Below, one piece after another: positions 17,657 through 30,100 of a stretch of DNA of 64,000 nt; position 1 is the first letter of the stretch; each line of letters opens with the position of its first letter. The notes under the pieces are model-generated. The model was not told where the DNA came from. It worked only from the letters and a program-made list of their open reading frames with translations, and did no database searches. The stretch comes from Kribbella qitaiheensis (GTDB lineage: Bacteria > Actinomycetota > Actinomycetes > Propionibacteriales > Kribbellaceae): positions 6,944,001 through 7,008,000 of the forward strand of contig NZ_CP043661.1 in the NCBI RefSeq assembly GCF_014217565.1, written 5' to 3'. Position numbers and translations under genes: made by a program.

Positions 17657-18199
17657 TCACCGCACGCTAAGAGGCGACGGCTCCAAATGGTCGGTGTTGT
17701 GGACCCGCCGACGGCGGTAGTAGGCCCAGGTGAGGACGAGGAGTGCTGGTCCCCAGAGGTTGAGCGGGGCGTAGCAGGTGATCATCAATGCCGCCGCGGC
17801 GTCGCTGGAGAAGGGGATGAACTGCCCGGTGAAGGCGCCGCGGAACCCGTAGGTCCAGATCGCGATCAAGGCGAAGCTGCCCAGCGTTGCCGGGATGATC
17901 GCGGCGTACGGCGCGACGCGTCGGCCGCCGATCAAGGGGATCCAGCGCGGGACCACCTCGCCCCACCGCTTGACCATCCCGAAGGCGGTTAGCGCTACGG
18001 CTTCGGAGAACAGCGTCAGGCAGACGACGTAGAGGTTCTCTCCGAAGCCATGCAGATGCATAGGCCGGCCGGCGTCGTCCAGCGTGCCCATCGACGATCC
18101 GGTGACCAACCCGAGGCGCCACAGCCCGGACGGCAGGGTGAGGAACGGAATGACGTGGGCCAGCCGGTAGGCCCAGCGCGGTACGGGATGCTCTGTCAT
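17657..18199 (-). CDS. Small multi-pass membrane protein
   Basis: A 180-residue protein with about four hydrophobic segments (near residues 10-27, 53-75, 95-118, 135-160) and a basic C-terminus (YYRRRRVHN). I recognise no family. The ATG at 18199 was chosen; an in-frame ATG at 18211 is possible. It converges on the pirin gene, separated by only nine bases. Confidence 0.75.
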   Translation of the reverse strand: MTEHPVPRWAYRLAHVIPFLTLPSGLWRLGLVTGSSMGTLDDAGRPMHLHGFGENLYVVCLTLFSEAVALTAFGMVKRWGEVVPRWIPLIGGRRVAPYAAIIPATLGSFALIAIWTYGFRGAFTGQFIPFSSDAAAALMITCYAPLNLWGPALLVLTWAYYRRRRVHNTDHLEPSPLSVR

Positions 18200-18272
18200 G
18201 ACTCCGAGCATTCCGCGCCGGACCGGGCGCGACCTCACTCCGCAGGGTGAACGGAGTCCCTCGAAAGTGTGG

Positions 18273-19745
18273 TCAGTCCTCGCTGGTGTCGGCGTGGTGG
18301 CGGATCCAGGGGGCCAGGAAGTAGAGGGCGATGGCGAAGGCGATCGTCACGACGGCGAGCCAGCCGAAGTACGCCGTGTCCGAAGCGCCTTCGGTGGCCT
18401 GGACGAGTTGGGCGGTGATCGCCTGGCCGGCCGACGGGGCGAGGAACCACAGCGCCATCATCTGGCTGGCGAAAGCCTTCGGCGCGAGCATCGTGGTCGC
18501 GGCCAGGCCGACGGGGGACAGGAACAGTTCGCCGAGGGTCTGGATGACGTAGACGAGGACCAGCCAGAACGGCGAGGCCAGGTTCGTCCCGGCGACCGAC
18601 GAGGCGAGCGCCATCACCGCGAAGGAGATGCCGGCCAGCAGCAGTCCGGTGGCGAACTTCTGGCCGATGCTCGGGCCGCGATCGCCGAGCCTGATCCAGA
18701 TCACCGCGAACACCGGCGCCAGCACGATGATGCTGAACGGGTTGACCGACTGGAAGAACTCCGGCGAGATCGAGATGCCGACCAGGTTCAGGTCGGTCCG
18801 GTCCGCGGCGAACGTGGTCAGCGTCGTGGCCGCCTGCTCGAACAGCATGAAGAACAGCATCGCGGCGATGAAGAGCGGGATGTACGCCCGGACCCGGCGG
18901 CGTTCGACCGGGGTCACCAGCGGGCTGCGGAGCAGCATGGTGAAGTAGGCGATCGGCGCCAGGAAGCACAGGTACGAGATCGCGTCCACGACCGGCTTCG
19001 GGCCGAGCCCGCCGGACTTCCAGGCGGACAAGGCGAAGACGACGATCAGCAGCGCGGCGACCGCGCCGGCGATCTTCAGCATCGTCGGCCGGTCCTCGGC
19101 GGTGAGCGGGTTCGGCGGCGTCTCACCGCGGCCGCGCAGGGTGCGCCGGCCGAGCACGTAGGCGACCAGGGCGAGTGTCATCCCGACCGCGGCCGCCGCG
19201 AACGCGACGTGGAAGCCGAATTCGCGGCGCAGGAAGCCGACCACGAACGGCGCCGAGAACGAGCCGATGTTGATGCCCATGTAGAAGATCGAGAACGCGG
19301 AGTCGCGCCGGCTGTCGCTCTTCTCGTACAGGTTGCCGACCATCGTCGACACGTTCGGCTTCAGCAGTCCGGTGCCGAGGGCAACCAGTGCGATCCCGGC
19401 GTACGCCATCCCCTCGACCGGGAGGGCCAGGCAGATGTGGCCGGTGACGATCACGCCACCGCCGTACAGGACGGTACGCCGGGCGCCGATCACCCGGTCG
19501 GCGAGCCAGCCGCCGAGCACCGAGAGCAGGTAGACCGACGCGCCGTAGATAGAGACCACGGCCTGCCCGAGCGACTCGCCGAGGCCCAGCCCGTGCGCCT
19601 TGTCGGTCAGGTAGAGCAGCAGGATCGCGCGCATCCCGTAGTAGCTGAACCGCTCCCACAATTCGGTGGTGAACAGCGTCATCAACCCACGCGGATGCCC
19701 GAAGAAGGTCTTCTCCTCGACCGCTGCCTGTTGCGTTCCGGACAC
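18273..19745 (-). CDS. POT/PTR-family proton-coupled peptide transporter
   Basis: A 490-residue major-facilitator protein of the proton-dependent oligopeptide transporter class (DtpT-like). The family signature ELWERFSYYGMRAILLLYL lies in helix 1, and the second signature GTGLLKPNVSTMVG follows. Around 12-14 membrane segments are visible. The GTG start at 19745 is preceded by GGAGAG. It would import di- and tripeptides. Confidence 0.92.
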   Translation of the reverse strand: MSGTQQAAVEEKTFFGHPRGLMTLFTTELWERFSYYGMRAILLLYLTDKAHGLGLGESLGQAVVSIYGASVYLLSVLGGWLADRVIGARRTVLYGGGVIVTGHICLALPVEGMAYAGIALVALGTGLLKPNVSTMVGNLYEKSDSRRDSAFSIFYMGINIGSFSAPFVVGFLRREFGFHVAFAAAAVGMTLALVAYVLGRRTLRGRGETPPNPLTAEDRPTMLKIAGAVAALLIVVFALSAWKSGGLGPKPVVDAISYLCFLAPIAYFTMLLRSPLVTPVERRRVRAYIPLFIAAMLFFMLFEQAATTLTTFAADRTDLNLVGISISPEFFQSVNPFSIIVLAPVFAVIWIRLGDRGPSIGQKFATGLLLAGISFAVMALASSVAGTNLASPFWLVLVYVIQTLGELFLSPVGLAATTMLAPKAFASQMMALWFLAPSAGQAITAQLVQATEGASDTAYFGWLAVVTIAFAIALYFLAPWIRHHADTSED

Positions 19746-19829
19746 GCTCGACTACTCTCCGTTCATCGACGACAACCTTCACGACCGTAGTTGGTTGAAA
19801 TCGCCAAGCACCAGTCGGGGGGTGTCGTC

Positions 19830-21449
19830 CTAGAGGAGGTCGTGTTCGCGGGCGTACGCGGCCGCCGCCGTGCGGGACGGTACGCCGAGCTTGGTGAAGA
19901 TGTTGGACAGATGCCGGGCCACGGTCTTCTCGCTGAGCACGAGTTGCTGCGCGATCACGTTGTTGCTGTTGCCGGCCGCAACCAACCGCAGTACCTCGAG
20001 CTCGCGCTGGGTGAGCCCGCCGAGCGCGGTCCGGCCCAGCAGTTTCTCGGCCTCCTGGCGGCAGGCCACCGCGCCCAGTTCGCTGAAGGTCCGCAGCGCG
20101 GAGGTGAGCTCGGCGGTGGCCGAGTCCTCGTCGCCGAGCTCCCGGAACGCTCTCCCGACGAGGATCATGGCCCGCGCCACCTCGTACGGCGCCTGCAGGC
20201 CGCTCCACAACTGTTTCGCCTGCCTGGCGTGGGGCAGTGCGCGACGGGCGTCACCGGATGCGAGCGCCGCGAGCCCGCCGCAGTACGCGGCCATCGCCCG
20301 TAGGCCGCCGCACCCGAAGGCTTCCGCGATCTTCGTCAGCTCGGTTGCCGCCGTTTCGGCTTCGTCGAGGCTGTCGGTGGCGACGAGGATCTCGACCGCC
20401 GCGGGGAGCAGGCGGGACCGCTGCACGGGGCCGCCGGTCTCGGCGAGCAGCCGCCGGACGGTGGCGCCGGCCGCCGGGAGACGACCGCGGGCGAGCCACA
20501 GCAGGGCCAGACCGGGCTGGGGTTCGTAGCCGTAGCCCGAGGCCTGGCCGTAGCGGTTCTCGGCCTGCGAATAGGCGCCGCGGACCCGCAGTACGTCGCC
20601 GGACTCACTCATCGCGAACCCGGCTGCGGCCTGGGCACCCGAGGCGGCGTAGCGGCGGCAAGCGCCTTCGTACTCCTCCAGTGCCTCCCCGAACGCGCCA
20701 CGGAGGCGGAGGATCTGGCCGCGGTGAACAGCGCATTGCCCGGTGAAAGGCACCAGCGCCGGCTGGCTGTCGCACCAGCGGGTCAACGCGGTCGTCCAGG
20801 CGGAAGCGCGGCCGAAGTCCAGCACCTCCTGGCAGGCCTCGATCATCGCGCAGTAGACGTTGCCCGCGAAGATGGGCGACAGCTCGCCGGCGGCGACTCC
20901 GACCATCGCCTCGTCCAGCAGCGCGAGTCCCTCCGGTACCTGACCGGCGTACATCAGCGTCCTGCCCTCGCAGACCAGGCCCTGGGCGATCAGGTCGGGT
21001 TCCCCGAACCGGCGGCCGATGCCGGTGATCTCGGTCGCGACTCGCACCGCGCCCGCGAACTCCTGCCGGTCGAGGCAGCGAAAGAAGTCGTGGATCAGCA
21101 GGTAGCCGCGTTCCACCACATCCGCGGGCTGGTCCGCCAGCAGCCGCTGGGCCCGGGCCGCCCAGCCGGCGGCCACCGCCGCCTCGCCGCGGACGTTGAG
21201 GACCAGGCCGAGCCAGAAGGCGAAGCGGACCGCTCCGAGGGTGTCGCCACCCTCGACGGAGACCTGATAGCCGCGCTGGAGCGCCCTGACACTGACGTCG
21301 TCATCGCCGGCCAGGTACGCCGCGGTCGCCAGCTTCAGCAGGTCTTCCGGGCCTAGGTCGGCCACTACCGACAGCTGGTCGTAGACGGTTGCCCAGTCGC
21401 GCCGTTCGAAGGCCTTGCGCGCCCGCTCCAGGTCGTCGACGATGCCCAT
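19830..21449 (-). CDS. LuxR-type regulator with TPR-like sensor region
   Basis: A 539-residue regulator with a LuxR/GerE helix-turn-helix at residues about 475-535 (LTQRELEVLRLVAAGNSNNVIAQQL, SEKTVARHLSNIFTKLGV). The N-terminal 450 residues are Ala/Leu-rich helical repeats of the TPR type. There is no ATP-binding domain, so it is a shortened relative of LAL regulators. GGAGGGG precedes the ATG. The flavin monooxygenase gene ends 39 bases upstream on the same strand, so the two are probably co-transcribed. Confidence 0.88.
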   Translation of the reverse strand: MGIVDDLERARKAFERRDWATVYDQLSVVADLGPEDLLKLATAAYLAGDDDVSVRALQRGYQVSVEGGDTLGAVRFAFWLGLVLNVRGEAAVAAGWAARAQRLLADQPADVVERGYLLIHDFFRCLDRQEFAGAVRVATEITGIGRRFGEPDLIAQGLVCEGRTLMYAGQVPEGLALLDEAMVGVAAGELSPIFAGNVYCAMIEACQEVLDFGRASAWTTALTRWCDSQPALVPFTGQCAVHRGQILRLRGAFGEALEEYEGACRRYAASGAQAAAGFAMSESGDVLRVRGAYSQAENRYGQASGYGYEPQPGLALLWLARGRLPAAGATVRRLLAETGGPVQRSRLLPAAVEILVATDSLDEAETAATELTKIAEAFGCGGLRAMAAYCGGLAALASGDARRALPHARQAKQLWSGLQAPYEVARAMILVGRAFRELGDEDSATAELTSALRTFSELGAVACRQEAEKLLGRTALGGLTQRELEVLRLVAAGNSNNVIAQQLVLSEKTVARHLSNIFTKLGVPSRTAAAAYAREHDLL

Positions 21450-21488
21450 CGCGTATCCCCTCCTATCGAGGATACGCGCGGGTGAGCA

Positions 21489-22589
21489 TCACGCGGCGGC
21501 GGCAGTTCGGACCGCGCCGGAGCGGGTGGCGATCTGCTTGGCGACGTACTCCGCGTCGCGGCCGGCTCCCGCCACCACCATCGAGCTGAAGGCGAACTGG
21601 AAGCACAGGCCGCAGAAGTACAGGCCTGGTGCGGCGGCGGCGACCCCACGCATCTCCTCCGGCCAGCCGTCCGGGCCGATCACCGGGACCTTGATCCAGT
21701 CGAACACCTGGCGGAAACCGGTGGACCAGACGACGTTGGCGACATCGAGCACGCGGCCGTCGTCGAGCATCGGCCGACCGTCCTTGACGCCGGCCACCCG
21801 GTCGTGGACCCGCTCGACCCCCCGCGCGATCAGGTCCTCCCGCTTCACCCGGAGCATCGGACCGCCGTGGTAGCGGATCTCCCGCATCTCCTTGCGCCCC
21901 ATCGGCGTCCGCCGGGTGAGCAGGTGCTTGCCGACGAAGATGAAGACCGGGAAGAACAGCCGGGCGCCCTTCTTCTCCAGCCGGACCGGGATCTGACCCG
22001 GGTCCCGGCCACAGAGCACCGTCGGGTGGGTGATGGCGACCTCGTACGCGATGTCGGTGCCCGAGTGCGAGCCGCCGACCACGAGGACCGGTCCGTCCTT
22101 GAGCTGTCCGGGCCGGCGGTACTCGCTGGAGTGGAGCTGCCGGATCGCGGGGTCGAGATCCACGGCGTACTCCGGCAGGTACGGCGTACGACCGAAGGTG
22201 CCGGTCGCGACAACGACGTTCTTCGCCAGGATCTGGTGGTCGCCGATGATGACGGCGTACCCGCCGTTCGCCGCTTCGAGCCGGTCCACCCGGGTGCTGG
22301 TCCGCACCGGCAGGTCGAACTTTGCGGCGTAGGACTCCAGATAATCAGCGACCTCGTCCTTGGTGGGATACGACCAGCGCTCACCTGGGAACGGCAGCCC
22401 CGGCAGCCCGTCGTACTTCTTCGGCGTATAAAGCCGCAGCGTGTCCCACTGCGCCCGCCAGTTGTCTCCCAGCCGGGCATTGCCCTCCAGAATGACGAAC
22501 TCCCTGCCAAGCTCGCGCAGGTGGTATCCGGTCGCCAACCCGGCTTGACCGGCCCCGATAATGACAGTCTCAACGCTCTCGGTAATCAT
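21489..22589 (-). CDS. Flavin-containing monooxygenase (CzcO/YUCCA-like)
   Basis: A 366-residue FAD/NADPH monooxygenase. The FAD site is GAGQAG at residues 12-17, and the NADPH site is VVGGSHSG near 170. The Baeyer-Villiger fingerprint is not evident; the ATG motif VVATGTFG is present. I chose the ATG at 22589 because it puts the FAD motif at the usual position and AGAGG lies upstream. It precedes the TPR-LuxR regulator in the same direction. Substrate unknown. Confidence 0.88.
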   Translation of the reverse strand: MITESVETVIIGAGQAGLATGYHLRELGREFVILEGNARLGDNWRAQWDTLRLYTPKKYDGLPGLPFPGERWSYPTKDEVADYLESYAAKFDLPVRTSTRVDRLEAANGGYAVIIGDHQILAKNVVVATGTFGRTPYLPEYAVDLDPAIRQLHSSEYRRPGQLKDGPVLVVGGSHSGTDIAYEVAITHPTVLCGRDPGQIPVRLEKKGARLFFPVFIFVGKHLLTRRTPMGRKEMREIRYHGGPMLRVKREDLIARGVERVHDRVAGVKDGRPMLDDGRVLDVANVVWSTGFRQVFDWIKVPVIGPDGWPEEMRGVAAAAPGLYFCGLCFQFAFSSMVVAGAGRDAEYVAKQIATRSGAVRTAAAA

Positions 22590-22681
22590 GCCTCTGACGT
22601 TAGGAAGAGAGTGCCTTTCCTCGCGTCGGACAGAATGCCCAACTTCAGCCGGGCTCGACATGGGTGATTTGTCGTAGGCAC

Positions 22682-22722
22682 GCAGAAAAGCCGCTCACCC
22701 CCGGTGCGGGGGATGAGCGGCT
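22682..22722 (-). terminator. Rho-independent terminator of aceE
   Basis: On the minus strand a GC-rich stem (AGCCGCTCA and CCCCC paired with GGGGG and TGAGCGGCT, one bulge) is followed by TTTTCTG. It lies just after the aceE stop at 22736. Confidence 0.85.
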
Positions 22723-22735
22723 CCTCAGTGGTACG

Positions 22736-25509
<2,774 letters not shown>

Positions 25510-25765
25510 GGTGTCCTGCCGTTCTCTCTAGGTCGGTCCTCCCGGCAATCCTGTCACCTGTTCGGAATGCGTTCTACTTTGCATCCACAACGATGCACTT
25601 TCCGGCCGCCCGCGACGGTTCGGAGCGGACACGCACGGTCCGCGCCACGCGGATACCGGACACGTCACGGGACCCTCGTGCATACTTGCGCGACGCGGTA
25701 GGCCACGATGGACTACTGCTACTAACGCCTACCCCCGGGCCTGCGGGGACGACGGAGGAGGACAC
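25510..25765. promoter_or_regulatory. Divergent aceE / DUF3052 promoter region
   Basis: This 256-base gap must hold promoters for both genes. A dyad TGCATC-N6-GATGCA lies at 25580-25597 and is a candidate operator for an aceE regulator. No confident -10/-35 pair was assigned. Confidence 0.4.
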
Positions 25766-26212
25766 GTGAGCGCGACCGCGGACCACGCGGACGGCAAGAG
25801 CGGCGAGCCGAACATGGCCGCCCGGCTCGGCCTGGAGACCGGTTGGGTCGTCCAGGAGCTCGGCTACGACGACGACTGCGACGACGCCTTCAGGGACGCC
25901 GTCCAGGAACTGACCGGCGAGCAGTTCGTCGGCGAGGAGACGGACGAGGTCGTCGACGCCGTGCTGCTCTGGTTCCGGGAGGACGACGGCGACTTGGTGG
26001 ACGCATTCTTCGACGTGCTGACCGACCTGAAGGCGGGCGGTGTGGTGTGGCTGATGACCCCCAAGGTCGGCCGCGAGGGCTACGTCGACGCCGCCGATAT
26101 CGCCGAGGCTGCACCGACCGCAGGACTGTCCACGACCAGCAGCCTGAGTCCGACCGAGGACTGGTCGGCCACGAAGCTGATGATGCCGAAGTCGCCACGG
26201 GTCAAGAAGTGA
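25766..26212 (+). CDS. DUF3052 family protein
   Basis: A 148-residue DUF3052 protein, acidic in its middle part (about residues 35-80) with the family blocks AARLGLETGWVVQELGYDDD and LMTPKVGREGYV. The family is conserved in actinobacteria next to aceE and a peroxiredoxin gene, as here. Function unknown. The GTG start at 25766 follows GGAGGA at good spacing. Confidence 0.9.
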   Translation: MSATADHADGKSGEPNMAARLGLETGWVVQELGYDDDCDDAFRDAVQELTGEQFVGEETDEVVDAVLLWFREDDGDLVDAFFDVLTDLKAGGVVWLMTPKVGREGYVDAADIAEAAPTAGLSTTSSLSPTEDWSATKLMMPKSPRVKK

Positions 26213-26219
26213 TCCGCCG

Positions 26220-26696
26220 GTGACCGCTGCCGTCCCCTCGGTCGGCAGTCAGGCACCGGACTTCGTCGCCCGCACACAGCACGGCGAGTCCCTCCGGCTC
26301 TCGGATTTCCGGGGCCGGCGGGACGTCGTCCTGCTGTTCTACCCGTATGCCTTCAGCGGGGTGTGCACGAGCGAGCTGACGGCTCTCCGCGATCGGCCCG
26401 ACCTGGCGGCCGCCGCGGAGATCCTGGCTGTCTCCTGCGACCCGATGTTCAGCCTGCGGGCGTACGCCGACTCGGCCGGGATCGAATTCAGCCTGCTGAG
26501 CGATTTCTGGCCGCATGGGGCGATCGCCTCGCAGTACGGGGTGTTCGACGCGGAGCGGGGCTGTGCGGCCCGCGGCTCGTTCGTGATCGACCAGGCCGGG
26601 GTGATCCGCTGGTCGGTCGTCACGGGCTTCACCGAGGCCCGTGATCCGGGCGACTACGCGAGGGCCTTGGCGGAACTTCGGCCGAGTCTCGGATAG
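26220..26696 (+). CDS. AhpE-like one-Cys peroxiredoxin
   Basis: A 158-residue thiol peroxidase that reduces peroxides. The peroxidatic cysteine is Cys49 in YPYAFSGVCTSEL. Further Cys residues occur at SCDP and ERGCAARGS, but no canonical resolving pattern is seen, which fits the AhpE class. The GTG start lies seven bases after the DUF3052 stop, so the pair is an operon. Confidence 0.9.
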   Translation: MTAAVPSVGSQAPDFVARTQHGESLRLSDFRGRRDVVLLFYPYAFSGVCTSELTALRDRPDLAAAAEILAVSCDPMFSLRAYADSAGIEFSLLSDFWPHGAIASQYGVFDAERGCAARGSFVIDQAGVIRWSVVTGFTEARDPGDYARALAELRPSLG

Positions 26697-26729
26697 ACTC
26701 CTCGCTCGGTTCGGCACGCAGTACCTTCA

Positions 26730-26801
26730 GGGCGCTTAGCTCAGCGGTAGAGCGCTTCCCTTACAAGGAAGATGTCGGGGGTTCGATCCCCTCAGCGCCC
26801 A
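26730..26801 (+). tRNA. tRNA-Val (anticodon TAC)
   Basis: A complete cloverleaf: acceptor arm GGGCGCT (26730-26736) with AGCGCCC (26794-26800), D arm GCTC/GAGC, anticodon stem CTTCC/GGAAG with loop CTTACAA, and T arm GGGGG-TTCGATC-CCC-type. The anticodon TAC at 26762-26764 reads valine codons. The 3' CCA is not encoded. Confidence 0.95.
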
Positions 26802-27190
26802 CACGTCCTGACCATCTCCGCACCTTCTCCGGTGCGTCGAGACCGTACTGCGGAACGTTGGGCCGCGGACGTATCGCGAGCCGCCGACGCTCGTTGACCT
26901 GGGTAGCGGCCGGCTGGTTGATTCTTAACCTTCGGCTGCTGGAACTGACTCTGCCAGGCCGGTCTTCGGCTGGTAGGGTTCACGGCTGTCGGTCGGACGA
27001 TGACGCACCGGGTAGGCACGGTCTCGTACTCGCCTCGGTCGACGGTTTTACGGGGCCTGTTCTGTCGGTGAGAGCTAGCGAGACGGGTATGCCCTGAGCC
27101 CGGCTCCGTCCAGTTGGGGAGGCGCGTGTCCGTGGGTCGCCGACTGGCTGGCGCCTCCGCCATGGAGCCTTTGAGGCCTTCGGTGTCGGC
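26802..27190. other. Intergenic region before the megasynthase
   Basis: No gene is supported in these 389 bases. A small hairpin follows the tRNA (GCACC/GGTGC, about 26820-26835). A second hairpin (GGAGGCGC about 27118, GCGCCTCC about 27149) lies some 35 bases before the megasynthase start. A long leader or distant promoter is implied, but I could not name promoter boxes. No integrase or att-like duplication of the tRNA end was seen. Confidence 0.5.
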
Positions 27191-30100
27191 ATGGTGAGGA
27201 ACGGGGCGGATCGGCCGGCGATCAGTACCGGGCCGGCGCTGATGATCCCTGCCGGGTATCCGCGGGATCTGCCGAGCGCGCTGCTGCGCGCGGCCCGCGA
27301 CTTCGACACCTCCGGCGTGGTCGAGATCGGCCCGGACGGCCGCGAGACCCGGCTCGACTTCCCGACCCTGCTCGAGCTCGCAGCCCGGATCCTGGCCGGG
27401 CTGCGCGCGCACGGCGTACGGGCTGGTGACCCGGCGGTCGTCCACTGCACTGAGCCGGTCGGGTTCTTCGCCGCGTTCTGGGCCTGCACGCTCGGTGGCA
27501 TCCGGCCGTTGCTGATGGCGCCCGCGGCTGAGGGCGACCGGACCGAGGAGGGTCGCGAGCGGCTCCGCAAAGTGACCGACCTGCTCGGCTGGACCGTGCT
27601 GATCGGCCGGCCTTCGGACCTGCCCGACGACCTCGGCCTGCCTGTTCTCGATCCGGACGCGTTGGCGGGGCATGAGCCGACCTCGGAGTTCCATCGGCCG
27701 GCTGCCGACGATGTCGCAGTACTGATGCTGTCGTCGGGCAGCAGCACCGGGACGCCGAAGATCATCCAGTTGACGCATCGCGGGCTGGTCGAGTTCGCGG
27801 CCGGTACGCCGGCGATGCTGCCGGTCCGGCCGGGCCAGACCACGCTCAACTGGCTGCCGCTCGACCACAGCGGCGCGTTCCTGCTCTACCACCTGCTGCC
27901 GGTGTTCGCGGGCTGCACGAACATCCACGTCGCCACCGACTGGGTGCTCGCGAACCCGCTCCGCTGGCTCGACCTGATGGACGCCCACCGGGTCAACCAC
28001 TCGTGGTCGCCGAACTTCGGGTACCGGCTGGTCACCGCCGCGATCGCCGGTGAGCCCGATCGGCACTGGGACCTGTCCGCGCTGCGGAGCCTGGTGAGTG
28101 GCGGCGAGCAGATCACTGTGCCGGTGGTGAGCGAGTTCCTCCGCCTGACCAACCGCTTCGGCGTCGTACCGGAGACCTTCGTCGCGGCGTGGGGGATGAC
28201 CGAGACCGTCACCGGCATCACCTTCGCGCGGGCCTGGGCTGACGCCGAACGTGCACCGGGTCCGGATCCCACCGACCGGCGTCGTGGAATGGGTCGACCA
28301 GCGGACCACAGCCGGCAAGGTGGCCGTCGCCCGTCCCGGGAAGTCGCGAGTCGAGGCCCCCGGCGTACTGAGCCTGGTTTCAGTCGGTACTCCGGCGCCT
28401 GGCGCCACCGTCCGGATCGTGGGCCCCAACGGCGCCGTCCTCCCGGAAGGCCGGATCGGCCAACTCCAGATCGCCTCCGCCCGCGTCACCCCCGGCTATC
28501 TTGGCAACCCCGACGCCGACCGCGCCGCCTTCCCGGCCGGCAACTGGCCTGCCCGCAAGTGGCTCGCAACCGGCGACCAGGCCTTCATCACCGGCGGCCA
28601 GGTAGTCATCACCGGCCGAGACAGCGAACGCATCATCCTCAACGGCCAGAACTACTACGCCCACGACATCGAAACCGTCGCCGCCACAGTCCCCGGCGCC
28701 GAGCCCGGCCTGGTAGCAGCCTGCGGCCTATCCGACCCCACCACCGGCACAGACCGCCTACTAATCTTCTTCGCCGCCCCCGAACCTCCCGCTCACGCCG
28801 GCCAGCCCGCGCCGCACGCCCACGTCACTCCGGGCGCCCCGGCCAGCCAATTCGCTCCAGGCGGTCCGCCCGCTCGCGGCGGCCCAGCCGCCCAGCTCAC
28901 CCCGCCCGGCCCGCCTTCTCCTGCCGCGGAGGTCGCCGACGCGATCCGAGCGATCCTGCACGACCGCCTCGGTCTGACGGCGCAAGTGATCGGCGTACCG
29001 CGCCGCCACTTCCCGACCACCCCCGGCGGCAAGATCCTCCGCCCCCTCCTAAAACAACGCTTCGTCGACGGCAGCCTGAACGCCCCGACCTCCCCGTACG
29101 GCGAACCACTCCGCGCCAACACCCGGTACGACGCCCCCTCGCCCCGCACCGACTTCGACGACGACGCCGACCGAACCACCGAACTCCCCGTCGTCCGCCT
29201 AGCCTGGCGCCGCACCCTCGCCGACTCCATCCCCACACCCCCTTCACGCCCCACCCTCGGCGCCAACCGCCTCCCCCCAACACCGCCCACCGAACACCCC
29301 GCCAAGCCACCCGCAGACTCCGCCGAGGCATCCGCAGACCTCGCCGAGCCCGCCCCGGCAGCCGAACCCGCGGACGACCCGGCCCTGCTGGCCGAGCCGG
29401 CTGCCGACCGATCCGCAGACCTCGCCGCCCCCGCGCCTACAGCCGAGGCCGCACACCACCGCGCGCAGCCCGCCAATGCCGCCGACCCAGCCGCGGCCCC
29501 AGACGACCGCGCGCAGCGCACCAAGTCGGCCGACCCCGCGTCTACCGCCGCCGCAGACCGCGACGCGCAGCCCGCCGGGCTGTCTGCTGACCTTGCCGGA
29601 CCAGTGCCTGCCGCCGACGTCGCCGACGACCGCACCGACTCGGTCGAGTCGTCCAACGACCTCGCCGCTGTCACCGCAGCCCGATCCGCCGAGCTTGCCG
29701 GGCCTGTGCCTGCCGCCGACGTCGCGGATGACCGCACCGAGCCCGCCAACTCCGTCGAGTCGTCCGCAGACCTCGCCGAGCGTGCGCCCACGGCCGATGC
29801 TGCGGACCACCCTGCCCAACCCGCCGAGGACCAGTCCACCGTCGTCGCCCCCGCCGAGCCCGCTGCCGACTTTGCCGAGCAGCGTGCCGATTCTGCCGAG
29901 CAGCTGGCCGATTCCGCCGAGGCATCCGCAGACCTCGCGGACGACCGCACCAAGTCCGCCGACTCCGCGGACTCGTCCACAGACCTCGCCGAGCGCGCGC
30001 CCACGGCCGATGCTGCGGATCACCCAGCCCAGCCCACCGACTCCGGCGAGGAACAACTCGCTCAGTCCGCTGAGTTCTCTGCCGCTCCCACCGACCCGGC

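Noticed and set aside
26858..27097. Small gene between the tRNA and the megasynthase
   Set aside because: Arg/Ser-rich translation with no ribosome site and no recognisable family.
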